Made by a program: the position numbers and the translations under genes. Shown in pieces: positions 45,301-56,079 of a DNA stretch of 64,000 nucleotides. Position 1 is the first letter of the stretch; each line of letters starts with the position of its first letter. Under the pieces are notes generated by a model, which saw only the letters and a program-made list of their open reading frames with translations, did no database searches and was not told where the DNA came from. The stretch is from Lingula anatina (Eukaryota; Brachiopoda; Lingulata; Lingulida; Lingulidae), in the NCBI RefSeq assembly GCF_001039355.2, contig NW_019774781.1, positions 214,615-278,614 on the forward strand. The letters run 5' to 3'.

Positions 45301-45933
45301 AGGTAATGTTTGAACTTTTTTTTCCATTATTATTGTTATTATTAATTTTTTTAAGGGGAGGACTTCTTTGCTGGACAATCCTGCAGATACATCTGACTGA
45401 TTGTTGTATTATGAAATGAATAAAATATGAAGCATTCAAAAACGTGGTCAAAACATTTAATTTTCATTTATATATTATGTAATTTTAATGTTGGATTTTT
45501 AAAATTTTTTTAAGGACTGGTAATCATAACATAAATATATGCTTTGTGAGAAAGCTGTAAATGTACTTGTTTGATCAAAAATTTAATTTTTCTTCCAGAT
45601 TAAGAACTTTAAAAAAAGCAATTGCCAGATCTGTGTTGAATATGGAACTGTTATGGTTTTGTTAAAAATTATTATTATTATTTAATTAATTAATTAATTA
45701 ATTTATTTATTTATTTTAATTTATTTATTTATTATTTTTTTTTTTTTCAGATTTGGAATAGCAACAATATCAGGGACGAGTTCATGGGACAAGCCATCTT
45801 TGTTGCCACTGAGCCATGTGAGAGTAAAATACTAGAGGTGGACCTTTACGGAAGAAAAAACGAAAAAGCAACCAAAAAACCAGGGAAGCTGATCGTTGAA
45901 ATGACAATATGCAAGGAAGTGGATGCTCTGTAA
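35033..45933 (+). CDS. CAPN5: Calpain-5/TRA-3-like cysteine protease
   Basis: Ca2+-dependent cytosolic cysteine protease of the non-EF-hand class: CysPc catalytic domain, C2-like domain III, C-terminal C2 domain. Exons: 35031-35203, 35483-35614, 36329-36537, 36942-37134, 37671-37867, 38097-38174, 38706-38886, 39194-39307, 39678-39874, one of three alternatives (41528-41658, 42884-43017, 43990-44114), 45163-45302, 45751-45933. Phases agree throughout, giving 641 aa with the first alternative; human CAPN5 has 640. The catalytic triad is present: Cys83 in GQLGNCWF, His254 in VKGHAY and Asn287 in RNPWGG. The C2 domain includes [13 protein letters not shown] and [15 protein letters not shown]. The start at 35033 follows an acceptor CATCCACAG and gives the family-length N-terminus. 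Intron 1 needs a GC donor. Exons 1-2 are also present at 32977-33558. Confidence 0.93.
35881..36328 (+). repeat. 56-bp tandem repeat copying the exon 3 splice acceptor
   Basis: Seven units of exactly 56 bp precede exon 3. Acceptor-like positions fall at 35937, 35993, 36049, 36105, 36161, 36217, 36273 and the true exon start 36329. Each unit holds the intron end (pyrimidine tract, CAG or AAG) plus about 17 bp copied from the exon head (GTTATCCCAAACCACAA against GTCATCCCAAATCACAA). The unit before the real site has lost its AG (CCCGG). Use of the early acceptors would hit stop codons. Copy A keeps only one unit before the N at 33911. Confidence 0.95.
36634..36686. repeat. (ATTT)n microsatellite
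   Basis: A tetranucleotide run of about 50 bp in the calpain intron after exon 3. Confidence 0.95.
38545..38705 (+). repeat. 48/49-bp tandem repeat copying the exon 7 acceptor
   Basis: Three decoy units stand before exon 7. AG/G junctions lie at 38560, 38608, 38657 and the true one at 38706. Each unit includes an intron end (TATTTTAT..TATAG) and about 26 bp of exon head (GATGACTTTYGATGAC...TGYACC). Splicing to 38608 or 38657 would add MTFDDLCT followed by TAA. Only 38706 continues into [10 protein letters not shown]. Confidence 0.93.
39310..39364. repeat. (TC)n microsatellite
   Basis: A long TC run starting just after the calpain exon 8 donor at 39307. Confidence 0.96.
39875..41527 (+). other. 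Calpain intron before the alternative exons
   Basis: Noncoding, apart from possible unseen regulatory elements. It contains a C-rich tract at about 40266-40285 and a foldback element at 40966-41120. No further exon resembling the downstream alternatives was found. Confidence 0.55.
40966..41120. mobile_element. Foldback element in calpain intron
   Basis: Inverted arms of about 35-39 bp (40966-41004 and 41086-41120) share CTTCAGTCAACAGCTAA and its complement, with ATAAGAATG/CATTCTTAT ends and about 80 bp of loop. An 8-bp direct repeat GAGCTGCT lies at 40923-40930 and 41121-41128, but the left copy sits 35 bp outside the arm, so a target-site duplication is unproven. The left arm imitates a splice acceptor in the right phase, but the peptide resembles no calpain. 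Confidence 0.7.
41528..41658 (+). CDS. CAPN5: Calpain alternative exon 10a
   Basis: Acceptor TTACAG, donor GTCAGG; phase 2 in, phase 1 out. It encodes [13 protein letters not shown] followed by [18 protein letters not shown], the link from domain III into the first strand of the C2 domain. Human CAPN5 has one corresponding segment (RELRLDEPP..., LVTQVHVLGAAGL). Confidence 0.88.
42884..43017 (+). CDS. CAPN5: Calpain alternative exon 10b
   Basis: Acceptor AATTCCAG, donor GTGAGA; phase 2 in, phase 1 out, 134 bp. It encodes [13 protein letters not shown], then [20 protein letters not shown], homologous to exon 10a. Using it in place of 10a lengthens the protein by one residue. Confidence 0.86.
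43990..44114 (+). CDS. CAPN5: Calpain alternative exon 10c
   Basis: Acceptor ATACCTTAG, donor GTAGGG; phase 2 in, phase 1 out, 125 bp. It encodes [11 protein letters not shown], a Cys-rich CLCCFCW stretch, then [20 protein letters not shown]. It is two residues shorter than 10a. Joining any two of the three breaks the frame, because phase 1 out does not match phase 2 in. Confidence 0.86.
44115..45162 (+). other. Intron with TGACCT-rich tract
   Basis: From about 44126 to 44360 the sequence repeats TTGACCTT/TGACCTGTGG-type words. The rest is plain AT-rich intron up to the acceptor TTTTAAG at 45156-45162. The tract is the reverse complement of the AAGGTCA words after exon 10b (43033-43068). Confidence 0.7.
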
Positions 45934-48300
45934 AAGAAAGAGTAAAAAAGAAGAATGCAACTGAAATACTGTAGATGTGCAAAATTTGGTTAATTGCCCA
46001 GTCCTGAAAATTTACTCAAACTATCACCAGTCGGTAGATTTGTGGACAGACTTAGGCAAAATGATCAACTTATTTCAAGATGTGGGATTCTCCTCAATAT
46101 TTAAAATGCAGCTGAATTTCTTTCTACGTGAACAAAATTTTATTAATTACCCAGACCTGAAAAGTTACTCATACAATCACCAGTTGCTAAATTTATGGAC
46201 AAACTTATGCAAAATTGTCAACTTGTTTCAAGATTTGGGGTTCCCTTCAATATTTAAAATGTAGCTGAATTTCTTTCTATGTGAAAAAAATTTCATTAAT
46301 TACCCAGTCTTGCTAGGTTACTCATACAATCACCAGTCGGTAATTTTATGGACAAACTTATGCAAAATGATCTACTTGTTTGAGGATCGGGGATTCCTCT
46401 CAATATTTACAGCAGAAAACAATTTTGATCAGAAGGTACATTCCCTTCCATGGGACCCTTGTAAGATAGTGGCAAGAAGCTTGCAGCAGAGTGATAGGGG
46501 GTTTTATTTGTTCATAAAAAAGCTTGGTCTCCAATTTTATACCCAAAATAAATCAAAAGTAGTTCAAAAATATGAAACAGGGTGTCCCGTGTAATAACAA
46601 GCAAGACATGCTGTTTCTGTGAAATACTTGTACAGTAACTAATTTTTAAGGGGACAACTATGTAGTCTCCAAATGAATTAGACCATTTTTATTAATTTTA
46701 TCTATAGGCAAATAGGTCATATTAGACAAATTTGTTGGGCTGAAGTTTTTTTGTGAACATGAGTGTTCAGTGTTGAAAAGTGCGACTTCAACAGCAATTA
46801 TTTTCTAACAATATATCTCTTTCCAATTTCATTTATTTTCTGTAAACAAAACGTTGCTATGAATATGTTAATTATGCTTTGCTTCTCGCTAATGTTTGTT
46901 TAATTTCAAAGAAAATGGACACTTTGAGGGTAACATGTTCTTTTAAAAGGTATGAGCATTCTCAATATAGAATTTTCCTTGTGCATTTTCTTAGGTTGTT
47001 TAGTTTGCAGAAAAAAGGGCATTTTTTGTTTGTTTTTCTGTCTTGTATAAAATTCTATAAAGTTTTTGATCTTGTAGCAAATAGGTCACATTAGAGACTA
47101 ACTTAGATAATGGTAGAATTTTTTTGGCTATGGTGATGCTTGTTGCTGAGATATCTTGCCACAAAGCTAACAGCTTTTTAGTCATAAAATGGTCTGGGAG
47201 AATCAAGACTTGCCTTTGCTGCATGGATGCATAACCAAATATATTACCTAGCAAGGGTTTCTCACCATCCAGCCGTCATTTGAACAGCCGCCAGTATCAC
47301 CAGTTGGCCTATATTTTCAAAGAGGGCTGGACAGCTTATGGAATTTTGGAAATTCAACGGCTTTAGGCATACTTGGACTCCCTTATATTTTGTAGGAAAT
47401 TACAGGTGGTAATTTTGGATGGCCTGTACCCCCAATCCTGGGAAAAGCCATTTCCACTGAAAAGGATGCTTGTAATAGCAGTGATATTTATTTATTTAGA
47501 TTTTGCCATTTTGTGCCAAGTGTAGGGTTCAAGTGATAAACATTGACTGAAGAGAGGAGCTAGTAAACAAATTATTTTAGAGAGAATACAGGAGCACACA
47601 TCAGCATATCATAACTGTGTTTGCATTTGCTAGCAGATTTTGAAGATATTTTTACTGGTACATTATACATTTATATGTTTTCAGGCTTTGCATTATATAT
47701 ATATTATCTGTGAGGACAACACTGACCTTTATTATCCAGAGGAAGGAAAATGTGTGTAAAAAGTCCAGTTGCAATTTTATACTTTTGTAGGTTTTGTCAG
47801 CAAAAAAGATTCTGGTCAAAGTGTTTTATGTAATGATGTTAAAGAAAGTGTTTCAACAATCATGGTATACTAAACAAATTTCCAATTTCATTAGAACAAA
47901 ATTTTATCATTTAATTAAAATTTCTTTAATGGTTTGTGTAGCTGCATGAACTTTATATATAACTTGCATCTGGAATCTCGAGGAGTCCTTATTAAGGCAT
48001 TAAATTCTGGGTCAATTTACTTCACGTATTTGAAATTTTTACATAAATAGATGCATTATGATTTATTATTTCTGAAAGTGTGGCATATTTTTGTATTGAC
48101 ACATTTTTTTACATCCCCACAATTAAATAAGGGCAGGTTTAGTGCTTACTGCTTTCCTTGTTTGAAATGATTACAATAGATAAACAGTCACTGTAACTTT
48201 TTCAGAGTGCTATTTTTATAGATGTGAATCTTTTGCTTGCAAATTTTCTTACAAAGTGAGTTATGGTAAAAATTGGAATAAAACGCGTCTCAAAATGCTG
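45934..48300 (+). other. Probable calpain 3' UTR
   Basis: No coding gene follows the TAA at 45931. The stretch holds the 153-bp repeats and then AT-rich sequence to an AATAAA at 48277-48282. UTR length is inferred; earlier poly(A) sites may be used. Confidence 0.45.
45975..46425 (+). repeat. 153-bp tandem repeat, three imperfect units
   Basis: Units are in register at CCCAG positions 45997, 46150 and 46303, a 153-bp period (51 codons). Shared words include CAATATTTAAAATG, ATACAATCACCAGT and TTATGGACAAACTTATGC. Two units form one open frame (NYHQSVDLWTDLGKM and NHQLLNLWTNLCKI) that ends at TAG in the third. The open frame may be chance, since the period is a multiple of three. Confidence 0.88.
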
Positions 48301-50986
48301 TTTACTTATTTCTTCATTTTTGAAAAATGATTTGTAAATACTTTACAGGAATAATTATACTGACAGTAAGTGAAAACGCATGAGAACACTTTCTTGTACT
48401 TGTTTACCAAGAATCGATTCCAACCATATAAACTAGTACAAATGCACTCGTTTGGTCATAAGAGAATGGGCTGACCACTCAGATATTTAAAAATTCTGCT
48501 TCAGTGATTTTGTGATCAGCTATTACAAAATCATGTGTTTTTCCTGTTTCGTGATTGGTGTGAATTAATCAGGTTCAATATATGGTGATTAATTAAGCCT
48601 ATTTAAGGTAGTCACCAAATCCAGTATGACACATGACAAAAAAAGTTCAGTGATGCCATGCCTGACTCTGGAAGAGCGACTGCGGGCCCTGGGGATGCTG
48701 GGCGGAACCAAAGAGATTTGATCACATGACCTTGCATGACGTTTTCTTACCTTTATTTCACCTTGTATGACTGAATAATAGGTCATATTTCCCACGAAAA
48801 CTGTTATTTACTTAATGTGCCAAGAAATTTAAAACATTATTTGATTAAAAAAAATGATGCGTTTTTATGGACTGTCAGTATACTAACCTCTGTCACAGAT
48901 CTTACAGCATTTGAACAAAAACATCATACAGGAAGTTCCACTTTATTTTTTCTGAATCTTGACACAAAATTAATAAAATACAGAAAACATATCTAACAAA
49001 ATACACAACACCATGAGATATTTATGACATACAAAATGTTCATTCTCAGTTCCAGAGTGGCTGTCCTTAAAACTGCTTTTAAAACCTTTTAATCTATCTT
49101 TCATAAAGTACAGGCAATGTTATCCTCTCTGATGTTGTGAATATTTCGGATGCATCCTATTCCACATTCAGTCTTTTTTTTTGTCTCCCTTGTTAGGCTG
49201 CAAGTAGCTTGTCATCTGTTTTCTTTATTATTTAATTTTTCACTTGTATTAATATTTATCTATTTTAGTTTCTTGATTTGAAACTTGTGTACAAGTTGGA
49301 AATTACAAATGGGAACAAGCAAGTCAAATAAACCATATGAGAACAGATATCCTCCTTTGTATCACTGGAAGCGTCACCTGTCACATTGGATCTGTTATGA
49401 CGAATTTAAAGCACACTGCTCTCTCAGATGTCCACCATTATGCGTCTCACAAAAAAATGACAACATGACATTCAGACAAGGTTGTCCTCTTAGATGCAGT
49501 TAAGAGATATGAAGGCTCCAATCACACAATCAGTTAAAAGAAATTGGTGAAAACCTTTCACCCTAAGTAAGATATAATCCACAAGATATGGTATCTATCT
49601 TTCATAAAATACAGGCAATGTTATTCTCTTCGATGTTGTGAATTTTTCAGGTGTAGCAGTTTCTATATTTAGAGCTGACTTGGAGAGTGCCTCGATCATG
49701 ATTTACTCTCTGCTGTTCATTTAGCTTTTATAGTGGATGCCATTTTTTTCTGCTTCTACCGGTACATGTGCAGGTAGACTACTATATATAGCCACAGTGT
49801 TCAGGGAATCTAGTGAAAATAACAACTGAAAAGGAAAACGATAAACAGTTCAGTAGACTATCAGAACACCATATATTCTGAGATATTCTGACTTTTTATT
49901 TTAAATTTATTATTCTTTAAATTAATATTGTAAGTATTATTTATTTTTATAACTTACATAAAACAATATTTCTATGTATCGTTTTCAAAGTACACCTAAT
50001 ACCACAGAGTAAATAAAATGTATTTTGATACTTCTTAGTCAAGGGGGAATCCTACCTTTTTTCTTCACAATACACTTTTTCTCACTGCTGCCTTCAACTT
50101 TGTTGTAGGTGATGCTGAAAAAAAAAGATCAACAAAGAGAGCAAAGCAAAAATATAACTTGCATCATCGGAAAGATGTTGCAGCCTTTGCTTGTATCCAT
50201 GTTTTCTATTTATTATAAAACATGTTACTTTGTAAAATATGTATTATGATTGACATAATATCTGGGAATTTTGAGTTACAAATTCAGCAAAAATGTAGAT
50301 AATGTAATCTGTTGTTTACAGTGCTGCATGTAGCTGGATCACTCATAGTTACACTAATTCAATTGTTACATGAATTCCTCACATTTGTATCACCTCAATA
50401 TTTACTTTATATGTCACTCTTGCTGTGGTTTTAATGTGTGTTCTTTTCAGCATAGATTTAGATTACAGTGTGCATTCTTTTAGATCACCAGTGTAAGTAT
50501 TTTTCAAGGCTTTAACAAGGAATTAACTCCACTTAAAACTAAGTCTTACAACCATAGGAAATGAACATAGTCAATTTATTCAGAACAAGAGACATCTATG
50601 AAATTGAATGATACAGATAGAGAACTTATGCTGAATGATATCAAACTTCAAACTGTTCAGAGTGCAAAAAAAAAAAAAAATGCTGAGGAACACCAGAACC
50701 TGCAATCTCAACTAGACAAAAAAAAAATAAAAAAAATGCTGAGAAACTCCACAACCTGCAATCACACCTAGAAAAAAAGGGGGGGAGGGAGGATAATAAT
50801 CACATGGACTCCAATACCCAGTGATATGGAGTCTGGGAGGATTCTGAAAAAGACATAAGAGCTAGAAGAAGACCAAAAGAAGGAAGAGTGATCACTCAGC
50901 AACCCACTGGTCTAGAGGAGCTGTTAAATGCAGAGTACACAGAAAAGGAGGTCATATGTTCTTAGATGGAAGGGGAGAAATTACCA
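48301..50986. other. Intergenic, no supported gene
   Basis: AT-rich DNA without recognisable exons, except for a possible transposase scrap at 48652-48723. A short open frame at 49285-49503 resembles nothing known. Confidence 0.5.
48652..48723 (+). pseudogene. Possible Tc1/pogo-type transposase N-terminal scrap
   Basis: A GC-rich island reads MPCLTLEERLRALGMLGG and then stops within five codons. The LTLEER-RALGML pattern is like the first helix of mariner/Tc1/pogo transposase DNA-binding domains. Too short for a firm call. Confidence 0.25.
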
Positions 50987-51003
50987 GGGCCCAGTTTCAT
51001 AAA
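50987..51003 (+). mobile_element. Possible PIF/Harbinger left end
   Basis: GGGCCCAGTTTCATAAA, followed by TTTAG/TGGATAAA-type subterminal words, resembles ends of Harbinger elements in invertebrates. No matching right end was found, perhaps because of the joins at 55312 and 58322. This is resemblance only. Confidence 0.35.
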
Positions 51004-51355
51004 GGATGTTTAGCACTAACCAGTGGATAAATTCTCTAAACACTGGTTGACTAGATGGCAGTTCAAATTGTTTAATAAACAACATTTAAACAGTTGGTTA
51101 GTTAACGGATGTTTAATTGTTTTAACCAGTGTTTAGTTGCTATGAACAACTTATCCAGACCATATTTGAACATTGTAAACTAGCATGTCTCTACCGTAGT
51201 GGTTACTGAATTCTTTGACAAACTTAATCAAGAGCTGTCTATGAATACTCTATGTATTGGACATGAAGGGAGGGACTAGACATAGAAAATATTGCTACAA
51301 AAAGAAGCAATTAAGAAGTGAGAATATAAAGCCGATGGTAAATATTTCTTTAAAA

Positions 51356-51615
51356 TCACAATGCTGCTGTACAATAAAAACTGACGAAGCTCTGTTGCTT
51401 TCCGTCTGTCCACCTCGCTGAGTGCCCTGCACTTCCTAGGAATTTATAAGGAACATATCTGCGAAGACTCAGCAAAGATTGAGAGATGGCACATATATTT
51501 GATTTCCACCAATTCGACTCAATGCAACGTACCGGGCCTTTCATCCAGAGGCAAATAAGTTTACGCACAACACCAAGGTAGAGCAAGTGCATAGGATCAA
51601 GCACAAATTGTGAAA
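51356..51615 (-). pseudogene. Transposase-derived relic, C-terminal piece, inverted
   Basis: The minus strand reads SQFVLDPMHLLYLGVVRKL, then ICLWMKGP and LRRYVPYKF. This matches the DxMHxxxLGVxRKLLxLW region of uncharacterised transposase-like proteins common in cnidarians and arthropods. It is truncated at both ends and points opposite to the piece at 51660. Confidence 0.6.
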
Positions 51616-51659
51616 CTAGACAATTGAAATAAATGGTTTACATTTGGAAGTAATTGGTA

Positions 51660-51900
51660 AAAGGATAAGTGTTGAAATATCCTGCTTCATATGTGATGCA
51701 CCAGCAAGGGCATTTGTTAAACAAATCAAAGGTCACACTGGATATCACAGCTGTGAGAGAAGTACTCAACATGGTCAGTGGTGTCGTAAATTGACATTCC
51801 CTTTTACTGATCGATTCATCTTTACAAACTGATGTTAACTTTGATGAAATGAGGGATAAAGAGCATCATCTAGAAGGGCCCTCTCCACTAGCACAATTGT
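51660..51900 (+). pseudogene. Transposase-derived relic, upstream piece
   Basis: The plus strand reads ISCFICDAPARAFVKQIKGH and HTGYHSCERSTQHGQW, then after a frameshift near 51815 LQTDVNFDEMRDKEHH and EGPSPLAQL. In the related proteins this directly precedes the segment found inverted at 51356-51615. A broken, rearranged copy. Confidence 0.6.
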
Positions 51901-52267
51901 CAGCTCCCCAAACGCACGAAGAATGCAAGGAGAAATGGCGACAACCTGTGACTGCCGTTAAGAAAGCTCACTGTGGCATATGTAGCCACAGTACAAAGAC
52001 TGGGGATTAGATGGAGCTCCTGCTCCACCACTAGATTCTACAACACTGGAATTAATAGACAGGCACAAGAACAACCCCACCTTCAATGGCATCTCTGACG
52101 GGTTCGAAACAACAGGTATTTAATGCTTAAATTATTTTACAATTAGTGATTTAATATATAGATTTGTTTTTATAAATGTACTGCTATGCTGACAGTAATA
52201 GTCTAAAAGACATATATCTGCAAGGATTTCTGGCAAACCACAGCAAGTTTGTCTATACAGTGTGTAA

Positions 52268-52425
52268 ATCCCCTATACAGCGTTTAGCAAAACGTTGGAT
52301 AAATATGCATTGTATAAAGCGTATAAACAGGCAGGGTTGGGTTGTAAATTAATCCCCAAGCTAGCAAAATGGTGGATAAATATGCATTGTATAAAGAGCG
52401 TATAAATAGGCGGGTAGCTAACCGT
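52268..52425 (+). repeat. Short local direct repeat
   Basis: TGGATAAATATGCATTGTATA followed by AAGCG or AAGAGCG, GTATAAA and AGGC occurs twice about 80 bp apart (near 52294 and 52373). Related GGATAAA words recur near 51026 and 59960, suggesting subterminal repeats of one transposon family. Confidence 0.65.
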
Positions 52426-52551
52426 TAGATAAAATCACTATACAGTAGATAATTGCTAGGAACAACCTCAATCATTTTGAATATATAGTTGCTATGAACA
52501 ACTGAGTCTATGTCCATATTTGGTTACCCACAAGGCACTGCTGCTAAAAAA

Positions 52552-52860
52552 AGTACAATCCTAAAAATGTCTTCTGCTGCTGAGAGGACAAGAAAGTGCA
52601 ATTGGTCTTTAAGGGAAACTTCCCTCCCAACTGTACTATGCCAAGTGCACCAACACACCATCAAGTCGAAACTCACAACAAGCATTGACAACATACAAAA
52701 GAAGTCTTGTTGGGAGGAGATATCTAACATGGTGAGTGCACTTGGCATAGCTCATAGGAGCACTCACGAATGCAAAGAAAAGCAGAGGAGCACATGGTGG
52801 CTAATGCCAAGAAGAGCATGGACTGGTAAAGCATGCTGGGGGAACTGGCAGTGAACTGGT
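52552..52860 (+). pseudogene. Harbinger-type Myb/SANT-like protein, partial
   Basis: Reads RKCNWSLRETSLPTVL, IKSKLTTSIDNIQKKSCWEE and ISNMVSALGIAHRSTHECKE, the Myb/SANT-like DNA-binding domain that accompanies PIF/Harbinger transposases and the related cellular NAIF1 group. Frame quality decays after about 52790 (KQRSTWWLMPRRAW in place of the usual KWRN pattern). No intact downstream part is found, so it is treated as a degraded copy. Confidence 0.65.
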
Positions 52861-52869
52861 AAAATTGAT

Positions 52870-54196
52870 TGAGGTAGAGCTCCAGCGTTGGACCTGTTGC
52901 GCACACCCACCTGTTAAAGAATACACTTCGCTCTGTTTTAGGGGTTGTCATGGAGAATTTTTCTTTCAAAGCAGGTTGGCCATGGGCAAAAACATTTGTA
53001 ATGTTCATTGCTCAAATATGCATGCATGCATTTTCACCATATTGCACCAGCTAGCCCAGTGTTCATATCATAACAAAGATTTAGTTCAGCAATAAAGCAC
53101 CCAAGCATGTGGAAGAGAACGTCTATGTTAGCCCAAAAGGATACACGATCACAGCTTAATTATCTGTTTAAAAAAAAAATTGAATAAAAAAAAACTAAGG
53201 CACAACGTCATTCTAGCCTATTTTAGGTTCAGGTTGGCAGAGGATTTATGACTGAGTAAGCTTGCATATGGCTTCATTTCCCTGTATTGCAATAGATCGC
53301 CAAGATCATTCAATTACAGACATCATCTACTTATTGTTTGCATATGTTCCCCCCCCCCCCCTTAATTCCTTCTCTCTGTCTCTTTATTGCCATTTATACA
53401 GTACAGACGTGCAGTATGTTGCCTGTTCGCAAGTCAAATTGGTGCTTTACAACGCTGAATTGCGATGAAACTAGGAAGCCTGGAGCCCAGCCTTTTGAGC
53501 TTGGATCAGTTTCTTACAACATTGTTTGGGTCCAATCAAGCAGCTTTCCCTCCGTTTCTTTACTAGAAGGGAGATTAAGTGTGACTAGTACAGTGTATTT
53601 GTTATGCCCCACCTCTCAAATACCCGTCTTTGGCCAACTTCATGCTGCAATAACAGTATGCCTGATTCAGTGCTACTCATCAATTTAAATGATATGAAGA
53701 AATTTGCAACTGAATTCAAATCAACTGAAAACAAGAGTATCTTTTTTTTTATGTATTTCTACGTACTTGCACTTTGATACATGTACAACAGATCTGATGT
53801 TCACTTTGATAATGCAAATAAAAATATGTATTATTATATTGTATGCAAGGATATAAGGAATGGTTTGCAAACAATTTAATACCGGTATGTCTGGCCTGTC
53901 TTAGGTATGGGTGGGTGCATATAGTACTGAACATTGGATAGTATACATCTGGATGGATTCTGTTTGACTGAACTGAAATTACATGTAGATTAATAATCAT
54001 AAATTATATAACAGTTGCACACTTAATTGAGCTAGCTAGCAAGACCATTCCCTATATCATTTCTTATGTCAAGTTTTCATCCCAAGTTCTGTCTTGTTGC
54101 CCAAAGGCAATTTATGTATTTTTTCCTCCTTGTCAAACCTGTTTTTAACCCATCTTTGGCTGACTACAATACATAATGCTTTATCAAATGAAAAAA

Positions 54197-54234
<38 letters not shown>

Positions 54235-55480
54235 TATTATTATTATTATTATGCTAATTCCTTTGTCTAGTTCTAAGTAAAAGGGCTATTTCAAATAGAT
54301 GTTGGTTTCTTTCTTCTCTCTAACAGCCTAAAAAGTGCATCACTTACTAGAATAGATGTTTTAAGCATCTGATTCAGAAAAAAATATGGCTGCACTTCAG
54401 CTCAAAGACTGTTATACTCAAGCTTCCAAACTAATTCACCAACATGGCACTAATACAAGTCTACCAAAACCATTACATTATTTCCGCGTCAGCACATTTT
54501 ATGCAGTTTGTTTTATTCAGGTGAGTGGATTTGCATTATCGTCAATTACATCGCATTGGGTAATGGTTCAAAACCAAGATTTTCTAAAATTGAATATTTA
54601 ATTTTTTCTCAATAGGACTATATTAATTACAAAAATAAATAAATAAATAAATAAATGAAATAAAAAAAATACTCATGGGTGCCTTTCTTTAAGAAGGCAA
54701 GGCATTTGGGGGACAGGAGTTTGTCTTAAATTGTCCTTGACATCTGTCACATACAGATTATTCCTATCTTTCAAAAGGTCAAAATTTTCAGTTTCATGAA
54801 TGAATCTGACCAGCTCTTTTTTGAAATTGTGAACCAGTTGTCATATTTGACAAGGAAAAAACAAAACAAAAGAATCTTATCACATATATGGCTTGTGTTT
54901 TGAAATTGGCCCTCAGAAACCCGCAATCCCATTACCTTTACATGCTCCACCACAGAAGTTGGAAAAAAGGATAAATATCAACATGAAAGGTGTATCAACA
55001 AAATTGTTTGGTACAGCAAATTTATCTTCCAGCTATGGACTGTGCTCTGAACATGACTCATATTGAATGGTGCATTGCTCATGTTTTTATAGCATGCAGT
55101 CTGGGGAGACATCCAAAAGTGGCAAAAAATATTTCCAATCATCCTCCACCATGAATGCAACCAGTTTAATGAAAATGCACAAAGAGAAAAGAGAATGGAA
55201 ACTAATATATGGAATATAAAGACCAAGCTTTAACATGGGACTAAAATAATGATTTTGGAATGAGCACTGCAGTTGGTTACATACAGAGATTAACTGTATT
55301 ATATTGTAACGNCAAAAAAACTCATTATTGAAAGAAGAAATCATTTTAATTTTCAATAACTTTTTTTACGCTTTGAATATACAGCAACTTTAAATTAAGT
55401 ATCTTTACCATTGTAAAATATTATTTCATTATAATCATTATTTATTTATTTTATCTATTTTATTTATTTTTTTGTTAAAA
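52870..55480. other. Transposon-rich intergenic DNA
   Basis: No supported gene. Contains a C run at 53348-53360, a TAA run that turns into TTA at 54202-54252 (self-complementary), a short AAAT run near 54632-54655 and the N at 55312. Confidence 0.5.
55307..55312. other. Single-N join next to an LTR-like start
   Basis: The bases before the N read ATTATATTGTAACG, the same 14 bases found at 58023-58036, where an LTR begins with TGTAACG. A further copy of the element may have been cut off at this join. Confidence 0.4.
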
Positions 55481-55494
55481 TTTTTCTGATGCAG

Positions 55495-55759
55495 TGTGCA
55501 GATGGCCAGGGAGCACTTACGATAGCTTCATTTTCACTAACAGTGGGATTGGACAGCATTTTGAAGGTACGGATGCAGAGGATATTCCAGGATTCCTCCT
55601 GGGAGATTCCTGTTATCCTCTCCACCCATATCTTATGACTCCTAAAGCCAACCCTCAAACAGACCCTGAAATTAAATACAACAGGGCACATATATCAACA
55701 AGGAACACCATCGAGAGGGCCCTTGGTGTTTTAAAAAGCAGGAGGAGGTAATTATTTTC

Positions 55760-55792
<33 letters not shown>

Positions 55793-56079
55793 TCATTAAC
55801 TTGCAAAACATTCGTAAAATTTTTTTAAATAAGTTTTCTTACATCAGCATTTGCTTTCTGGATTAATTGAATTTCTTGTTTCATTTTTCCAGGTGTCTGG
55901 ACAGATCAGGGGGCAGCCTACAATACTCCACAGATGTGGCCTGTAATATCATTATGGCTTGTTTCAGGTTGAAGAACTTATGCATTCGCGCTGGACTCCC
56001 ATTACCAGGGGATGTCCAGCAGTTGGAGCCTGATGAGCTGCTCCCCCACCTTGGCAAAGACTGTCCAGATGGGTTATAA
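55495..56079 (+). CDS. HARBI1-like transposase, C-terminal half
   Basis: PIF/Harbinger DDE nuclease domain. Exons 55495-55747 and 55893-56079 join in phase 2 (SRR then CLDRSGG). The first includes RWPGSTYDSFIFTNS (second catalytic Asp), LLGDSCYPLHPYLMTP and NTIERALGVLKSR (catalytic Glu). The second ends VACNIIMACFRLKNLCI and a short tail. The N-terminal half with the first Asp is missing upstream, where the N at 55312 lies. The frame is clean, so this could be a young element or domesticated gene cut by the assembly. Confidence 0.8.

Noticed and set aside
49285-49503. 72-codon frame with several Cys/His residues
   Set aside because: Cys and His spacing fits no zinc-finger type, and there is no neighbouring exon or homologous motif.
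55764-55783. Poly(T) as a retroposon tail
   Set aside because: It is the pyrimidine-rich part of the intron between two in-phase HARBI1 exons, with no target duplication.
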